Made by a program: the position numbers and the translations under genes. Below the pieces are notes generated by a model, which saw only the letters and a program-made list of their open reading frames with translations, was not told the DNA's origin and searched no databases. This document shows, in pieces, positions 7,965-12,107 of a stretch of DNA of 12,107 nucleotides. Source of the DNA: CAZQLE01 sp964593905 (GTDB taxonomy: Bacteria; Chloroflexota; Anaerolineae; Anaerolineales; Anaerolineaceae); contig CAZQLE010000120.1 in assembly GCA_964593905.1 (NCBI GenBank), positions 1 to 12,107 of the forward strand, given 5' to 3'. How positions within the stretch are numbered: the stretch's first letter is position 1; each line of letters starts with the position of its first letter.

Positions 7965-7973
7965 GATCACCTC
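7965..7973 (-). promoter_or_regulatory. Strong ribosome binding site that decides the nitrilase start
   Basis: Read on the minus strand this is GAGGTGATC, complementary over nine bases to the usual 3' end of 16S rRNA and directly abutting the ATG at 7964-7962, with five bases between AGG and ATG. The in-frame GTG at 7970-7968 lies inside this site, so it is unlikely to be the initiation codon. Confidence 0.75.
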
Positions 7974-7997
7974 ATCAATTCGGGAAGCTATTCTTTA

Positions 7998-8027
7998 ATT
8001 GTACTTGAAAATAAACGGATCATCCAA
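7998..8027 (-). promoter_or_regulatory. Possible sigma70-type promoter for the nitrilase-permease operon
   Basis: On the minus strand a -10 box TACAAT (8003-7998, five of six consensus bases) lies 18 bases after a weak -35 TTGGAT (8027-8022). Transcription would start near 7990, giving a leader of about 25 bases before the nitrilase ATG. The -10 is good but the -35 is poor. Confidence 0.4.
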
Positions 8028-8042
8028 ATTTTCTTCAGGATA

Positions 8043-8113
8043 ACCGGGGAATTTTAAGCCGCCCCGGTAGATTGCGCATTCGCGCCGCAGTTGCCGGCAT
8101 GGCCGGTATTTTT
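8043..8113. other. Hairpin cluster in the divergent intergenic region
   Basis: The stretch between the two divergent promoters has no credible gene. It contains ACCGGGG/CCCCGGT (8043-8049 with 8062-8068, 12-base loop). It also contains GCCGGC/GCCGGT (8093-8098 with 8102-8107, loop ATG), followed on the plus strand by ATTTTT. The second hairpin resembles a short intrinsic terminator in the plus direction, although no gene precedes it. The cluster could be the 3' end of a small RNA, a regulator site or a chance repeat. Confidence 0.25.
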
Positions 8114-8220
8114 GAAAGATGACGCCGGAAGAGCCATTGAATTGCCCGCCACAGAACCCCACCCCGAAATCGCCGCGTCAAACATCCATGCAGATATTCG
8201 GTGAAAATGACCAATGGCAC

Positions 8221-8250
8221 TTGTCCAAATTCTCAAAGCATTGCTACAAT
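8221..8250 (+). promoter_or_regulatory. Sigma70-type promoter for the threonine dehydrogenase gene
   Basis: A -35 TTGTCC (8221-8226) and a -10 TACAAT (8245-8250) are 18 bases apart. Transcription would start near 8257, leaving an untranslated leader of about 155 bases. Its beginning carries a small hairpin, TCCGC-AGC-GCGGA (8258-8270), followed by ATTTTC. I see no recognisable riboswitch in the rest of the leader (8271-8410). Confidence 0.5.
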
Positions 8251-8410
8251 ACAAGGGTCCGCAGCGCGGAATTTTCTTACCATCCATTTTTATCATCATC
8301 TTATCCACCTCACTGCGCCATTTGATCATTCTTATCGCTACCGCGGTCGTAACAGACGACAGCCCGACAACCCTCATTTTCATTCAGGAAGGACAAAGCG
8401 AGGTAAAACT

Positions 8411-9430
8411 ATGCGCAAAGAAGTTTATTTAATCACCGGGGCAAACGGGGAAGTGGGTCATGGAATCATCTCTTATCTCGGCCAAAAAGGATACATTGAC
8501 ATTATTGCCCTGGATGTTGTGCCATTGGATGAAGAATTAAAGCCATATGTTACCCGCTTCATTCTGGGCGACATTCTGGATGAAATGCTGCTGGGCCGCC
8601 TGGTCGCCGAATATGAGATCCGCTCCATTTTTCATCTTGCCTCCATCCTTTCGACCAAAGCCGAATACAACCCCGAAACCGGTCACCGGGTTAACGTTGA
8701 GGGCACCCTCAAGCTGCTGCGTCTGGCCGTGGAACAATCTGCCTGGCAGGGGCGCCCGGTAAAGTTTATCTACCCCAGCTCCATTGCAGCTTATGGCATG
8801 ACCCTGGAAGAGAAAACCCGCCTCGGCAAGGTTCACGAGAGCGACTGCGCCAACCCCATCACCATGTATGGCTGCAACAAGCTCTACTGTGAGCATCTCG
8901 GCCGCTACTATGCCCGTCATTATCGCCAGCTTGCCGCAGACCGCGATACGCGCCCCGCTGTTGATTTTCGCTGTCTGCGTTTTCCCGGCTTAATCAGCGC
9001 CGTCACCATTCCCACCGGTGGCACCAGCGATTATGGGCCCGAAATGCTGCACAGCGCTGCCCAGGGATTGGAATACGAATGCTTTGTGCGTCCTGATACC
9101 AAGCTGCCGTTTATGGCCATGCCCGATGCAGTGAAATCGCTGATACAGCTCGAATCGACCCCCAAAGAAAGGTTGAACCAACTGGTATACAACGTCACTA
9201 GTTTCAGCCCCACCGCGCAAGATTTCTACGATATCACCCGCAAATATTATCCCGAAGCAAAAGTGAACTTCAAGGTTCATGCCGGCCGCCAGGGCATTGT
9301 CGATAGCTGGCCAGCAGACCTGGATGACAGCGCAGCGCGAAAAGACTGGAGCTGGAAACCCGATTATGATCAGGAACGCGCATTTGACGAATATTTAATG
9401 CCGGCCATCACGGCAAAGTATTTGAAGTAA
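8411..9430 (+). CDS. tdh: SDR-type NAD-dependent L-threonine 3-dehydrogenase (epimerase fold)
   Basis: The 339-aa protein belongs to the extended short-chain dehydrogenase/epimerase family. It has the NAD-binding GANGEVGHG (10-18), Ser123/124, and the catalytic pair Tyr153 and Lys157 in YGCNK. The C-terminal half carries blocks I recognise from the SDR-type threonine dehydrogenases rather than from sugar epimerases: LRFPGLIS (189-196), GGTSDY (203-208), and DSWPADLDDSAARKDWSWKP (298-317). The reaction would be L-threonine + NAD+ to 2-amino-3-oxobutyrate, which a 2-amino-3-ketobutyrate ligase (Kbl) normally cleaves to glycine and acetyl-CoA. No kbl is next to it. Compared with relatives, there is an apparent short insertion around residues 172-183 (RQLAADRDTRPA). 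The start is ATG 8411, preceded by GAGG at 8400-8403 with seven-base spacing. The longer frame starting at 8201 would contain the promoter. It appears monocistronic, ending 17 bases before the terminator stem. Confidence 0.85.
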   Translation: MRKEVYLITGANGEVGHGIISYLGQKGYIDIIALDVVPLDEELKPYVTRFILGDILDEMLLGRLVAEYEIRSIFHLASILSTKAEYNPETGHRVNVEGTLKLLRLAVEQSAWQGRPVKFIYPSSIAAYGMTLEEKTRLGKVHESDCANPITMYGCNKLYCEHLGRYYARHYRQLAADRDTRPAVDFRCLRFPGLISAVTIPTGGTSDYGPEMLHSAAQGLEYECFVRPDTKLPFMAMPDAVKSLIQLESTPKERLNQLVYNVTSFSPTAQDFYDITRKYYPEAKVNFKVHAGRQGIVDSWPADLDDSAARKDWSWKPDYDQERAFDEYLMPAITAKYLK

Positions 9431-9447
9431 TTCGCCCAAAAATTTCA

Positions 9448-9492
9448 GGCATAAAAAAATCAGACGGCCAAACCGTCTGATTTTTTTATGCC
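9448..9492. terminator. Bidirectional intrinsic terminator
   Basis: A perfect 20-bp inverted repeat (9448-9467 with 9473-9492) has a five-base loop, CCAAA. The core CAGACGG/CCGTCTG is flanked by a run of seven A on the left and seven T on the right, so it should stop transcription in both directions. It sits between the stop codons of the threonine dehydrogenase (9430) and the convergent aldolase (9502), ending nine bases before the latter. Confidence 0.93.
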
Positions 9493-9501
9493 TCCACAGC
9501 C

Positions 9502-10326
9502 TCACTCCAGGCGCAATCTTCCTGCCCAGCCTTCGGGGGGTTCAGCCTCGTTACAAAACTGGCCGTACTGTTGCCCCAGCGCCGAGAGCAGCAAAGATAC
9601 ATCCACGCTCAGACTCATAAAGCGAAACCCAAATGCTTCCCGCTCTTTTGCCATTTCAGCGCCCGCACAAAACGTTCCCACCGGAATGCCCCTGCGCCGA
9701 CAGGCCGCCATCACCGATTGGATTGCATCCTGAAAAATGGGGGAATCCGACCAAAAACCTGGCGTGATCCCCAGCGAAAAAGTCAGATCAAACGGGCCAA
9801 CAAAAACCATGTCGATCCCGGGCACTTCCAAAATTTGCTCCACATTTTCAACGGCTTCACGGGTCTCAATTTGAATTGCCACCAGAATCTGGTCATTGGC
9901 CTGATTCAGATAATCGCCTTTGGACGCTCCATAATTGAGGTGCGCCAGGGCCGATCCGTTGCCACGCTGACCGGCCGGTGGAAAACGCGCATAACTGACC
10001 ACAGCAGCCGCGTCTTCGGGCGTGTTTACCATCGGCACCAAAACCCCGTGCGCGCCACAATCCAGCGCCTGCTTAATCTGATCAATTGTCCCGGCGGCCA
10101 CACGCACAATGGGCGTAACCCGCCCCCGGCTGACATCATTAATGGCCGCAATTTCTGCCATCAAAGTCGGCAAAGCCACTGCGCCATGTTCACAATCCAG
10201 CAACAACCAGTCCACACACCCCTGAGCGGCCAGCATACGCGTCATACGCACACTGTGAATCTGAACCCAAGTGCCCACAGTCGATCTTCCATCGCGCAGC
10301 AGTTGCAAAGTATGATTCATTCGCAT
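9502..10326 (-). CDS. HpcH/HpaI-family aldolase (class II, 2-oxo acid aldolase)
   Basis: The 274-aa protein is a (beta/alpha)8 metal-dependent aldolase of the group including HpaI (4-hydroxy-2-oxoheptanedioate aldolase), GarL (2-dehydro-3-deoxyglucarate aldolase) and RhmA (2-keto-3-deoxyrhamnonate aldolase). Active-site residues appear intact: His47 in DCEHG, Arg75 in PIVRV, metal ligands Glu154 in IQIET and Asp180 in VGPFDL, and the FPPAGQRG loop (115-122). These enzymes split a hydroxylated 2-oxo acid to pyruvate and an aldehyde. The first ATG has AAGGAG at 10340-10335 with eight-base spacing, better than the Met at codon 3. The gene follows a sugar symporter by 74 bases in which I see no terminator. 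It therefore may be co-transcribed and act on the product of what that transporter imports. The exact substrate cannot be assigned. Confidence 0.9.
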   Translation of the reverse strand: MRMNHTLQLLRDGRSTVGTWVQIHSVRMTRMLAAQGCVDWLLLDCEHGAVALPTLMAEIAAINDVSRGRVTPIVRVAAGTIDQIKQALDCGAHGVLVPMVNTPEDAAAVVSYARFPPAGQRGNGSALAHLNYGASKGDYLNQANDQILVAIQIETREAVENVEQILEVPGIDMVFVGPFDLTFSLGITPGFWSDSPIFQDAIQSVMAACRRRGIPVGTFCAGAEMAKEREAFGFRFMSLSVDVSLLLSALGQQYGQFCNEAEPPEGWAGRLRLE

Positions 10327-10400
10327 GTCAAATTCTCCTTTACTCGGTGTAATTGGAGCTTAATCATTCCCTATTTTGCCGTCTGGTGACGAGCAGTCGA

Positions 10401-11765
10401 TCAGCCATGCAATGAGCGGGCTTCAAGTTCTTCTCTTAACGCCTGGTGGCTTTCACGGGTGATCGGGAATTTTATCGCGCAGGCCACCGCCAAAACCAGC
10501 AACAGCGCCGGGGCAGCGCCCATTGCAGTGCGAATGGCATTCACCGCTGCGGCGGGCTGCTGCGGCAGCGGCTGACCGGCTGTGGGGATAATATACCCGC
10601 TGACCGCCAGCGCCTGCCCCAGGGCCCAGATGGCCGCCCCGGTGCCAAGTTTTTGAAAGAAAGCCGCAAAGGAATAAAAAGAGCCTTCCCGCCGCCGTCC
10701 GGTGCGCAGTTCATCCAGTTCCACCACATCGGGGATCATTGCCCAGGGCAGAAAATAGGCCGAGGCGATTCCCACCCCCGATAAGAAAGCCATCAGATAA
10801 GCCAGGCCCACCTGGTCAGAGCGCAAGGATACGATCCCCAGAAAAACCAGCATCCACCAGATCATGGAATACATAAATGCGCGTCGTTTATCCAGTTTGC
10901 GCGCCAACCAGACCAGCAGCGGCAAAAAGAAGATGGCAGACACCTGCGCAACCAGCACAAAATAATTGGCCTGCTCTGGCACACGCAAATAGTAACTGGC
11001 AAAATAGACCAGCACCGATGAAAGGATGCTGGCGGTTGTCCAACTGAACAGATACATGCCCATCACCAGCCAAAATGGCCGGTTGCTCAGGGTCGCCGAA
11101 ATTGCAGCCCGAAACGGCAGCGGGGTCTGGTCTTGCGCCCCCGGCTGCGTCTCGCGGGTCACGGCAAAGACAATCCAGGGTGGGATGATCGAGATCAGCC
11201 CCAGGCCAACACTGAGCACCCGAAAAAGCATCCGCAGATCGGCAATATACCAGCCCAGCACGGTTGCCAGAATCACCGCCGCCAGATTGCCCCCAATGGA
11301 AAACATCATGCGGATGCCGTTGAGTGAACTGCGCTCATCATAATCACGGGCAATTTCAGGCGTCAGCGCATTATAGCTGACATGAATCATGGTATACAGC
11401 GAATCAAACAGAATGAACGTTCCGGCGTAATACAACACTTTGCCCAGGTCGCCAAACGGGGGCACCACCCACATCAACATAAAGGCCAATCCCAGCGGCA
11501 GCGCCGCATACAACAGCACCACCCGCCGCCGCCCCAGGCGCGAACGAATGCGGTCTGAAATCAACCCGAATAAAGGGTCATTCACCGCATCCCAGATCTT
11601 GCCAATGGCAATGGCCCAACCCGCCAGGTCGGGCCGCAGTCCGGCGACATCCGTTAGAAAATACAACTGGAAGAACATCACCAGCACCAGGGGGATGCTG
11701 GTTGAAAGGTCTCCGGTGCTAAACCAGATTTTACGGCGCAGCGACATGGGGGCAGCGTTGGTCAT
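10401..11765 (-). CDS. GPH-family (MelB-type) sugar:cation symporter of the MFS superfamily
   Basis: The 454-aa protein has about twelve membrane helices. It carries the GPH-family signature after helix 2, GKIWDAVNDPLFGLISDR (55-72), followed by RSRLGRRR. Asp59 and Asp63 correspond to the sodium-binding aspartates of E. coli MelB. The second family block in the middle loops, MIPDVVELDELRTGRRREG (343-361), is also present. Members import glycosides, pentosides, hexuronides or sulfo-sugars with Na+ or H+. Its start lies two bases after the ettA stop (TAA-AC-ATG), with no recognisable ribosome binding site, so translation is probably coupled to ettA. An aldolase gene follows 74 bases downstream. 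The substrate is unknown; a sugar acid would fit the neighbouring aldolase, but this is inference. Confidence 0.88.
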   Translation of the reverse strand: MTNAAPMSLRRKIWFSTGDLSTSIPLVLVMFFQLYFLTDVAGLRPDLAGWAIAIGKIWDAVNDPLFGLISDRIRSRLGRRRVVLLYAALPLGLAFMLMWVVPPFGDLGKVLYYAGTFILFDSLYTMIHVSYNALTPEIARDYDERSSLNGIRMMFSIGGNLAAVILATVLGWYIADLRMLFRVLSVGLGLISIIPPWIVFAVTRETQPGAQDQTPLPFRAAISATLSNRPFWLVMGMYLFSWTTASILSSVLVYFASYYLRVPEQANYFVLVAQVSAIFFLPLLVWLARKLDKRRAFMYSMIWWMLVFLGIVSLRSDQVGLAYLMAFLSGVGIASAYFLPWAMIPDVVELDELRTGRRREGSFYSFAAFFQKLGTGAAIWALGQALAVSGYIIPTAGQPLPQQPAAAVNAIRTAMGAAPALLLVLAVACAIKFPITRESHQALREELEARSLHG

Positions 11766-11767
11766 GT

Positions 11768-12107
11768 TTACAGTCGGGTCAACTGGCGATACTTAATCCG
11801 GTGCGGTTGTTCGGCAGCAACACCAAGCCGCGCCTTACGGTCCGCTTCATATTGCGAATAGTTGCCATCAAAGAAAATCACACTGCTTTCACCCTCAAAA
11901 GATAAAATGTGCGTCGCAATGCGGTCCAAAAACCAGCGGTCATGGCTGATAACCAGCGAACAACCGGCAAAGTTTTCCACTGCTTCTTCGAGCGCGCGAA
12001 TGGTATTCACATCCAGGTCGTTGGTCGGCTCATCCAGCAGCAAAACATTTGCGCCGCTTTTGAGTGTTTTAGCCAGTTGCACCCGGTTGCGTTCACCGCC
12101 CGAAAGG
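11768..12107 (-). CDS. ettA: EttA-type ABC-F ATPase, C-terminal part (cut by window edge)
   Basis: Only the last 112 codons are in the window; the gene continues past 12107. They hold the second nucleotide-binding domain from the signature motif LSGGERNRVQLA, through Walker B LLLDEPTNDLD, to the H-loop VISHDRWFLDRIATHIL. The end has the EttA-type tail FFDGNYSQYEADRKARLG followed by PHRIKY. EttA binds the ribosomal E site and gates entry into elongation according to ADP/ATP ratio. The tail separates it from other ABC-F proteins such as Uup or antibiotic-resistance factors. It is the first visible gene of a tight minus-strand run with the sugar symporter. Confidence 0.9.
   Translation of the reverse strand, partial: LSGGERNRVQLAKTLKSGANVLLLDEPTNDLDVNTIRALEEAVENFAGCSLVISHDRWFLDRIATHILSFEGESSVIFFDGNYSQYEADRKARLGVAAEQPHRIKYRQLTRL

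Noticed and set aside
8201..8410. Longer N-terminus for the threonine dehydrogenase starting at 8201
   Set aside because: The extra 70 residues precede the Rossmann fold start, resemble no protein, and would span the promoter at 8221-8250. ATG 8411 has its own ribosome binding site.
9571..10389. 272-codon open frame on the plus strand opposite the aldolase
   Set aside because: The aldolase on the other strand has all family motifs and a good ribosome binding site; this product is rich in His, Arg and Asn and has no domain.

Overview
The window reads as ordinary bacterial chromosome of moderate GC, with complete protein-coding genes packed on both strands. I see no rRNA, tRNA, CRISPR array or insertion sequence. 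The gene set is a soluble multi-PAS/GAF HD-GYP protein, fused oligopeptide-type permeases, a branch-1 nitrilase, an SDR-type threonine dehydrogenase, a MelB-type symporter and EttA. This would fit an environmental, probably anaerobic heterotroph such as a Chloroflexota/Anaerolineae member. That assignment is an inference from gene style only, with no marker gene to confirm it.

Layout from left to right: (1) an AT-rich leader with a GAAA-loop hairpin (1-186) precedes a 1007-aa cytoplasmic PAS-GAF-PAS-GAF-GAF-HD-GYP protein, a probable c-di-GMP phosphodiesterase. (2) Convergent to it, with stop codons touching, is a 1262-aa protein. It joins a TPR-like N-terminus, a DppB-type permease, a DppC-type permease, an extra membrane helix and an exported M28 peptidase-like domain. 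This gene sits 11 bp behind a nitrilase gene, and the two probably form one minus-strand operon. (3) A divergent intergenic region of about 440 bp holds a promoter in each direction and several hairpins. (4) A plus-strand SDR-type L-threonine 3-dehydrogenase follows, ending at a perfect 20-bp bidirectional terminator. (5) Converging on that terminator is a minus-strand run: ettA (cut by the window edge), a GPH/MelB-type sugar symporter and an HpcH/HpaI-family aldolase. This could be a small uptake-and-cleavage module for a sugar acid or related 2-oxo acid.

The most unusual object is the TPR-DppB-DppC-M28 fusion. It makes both halves of an ABC import channel as one chain and tethers a peptidase fold on the outer face of the membrane. 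The M28 domain lacks two expected active-site residues: the first metal-ligand His is Tyr and the catalytic-base Glu is Gly. It may therefore be a substrate-binding pseudo-enzyme rather than a protease. No ATPase or separate solute-binding protein gene is present in the window.
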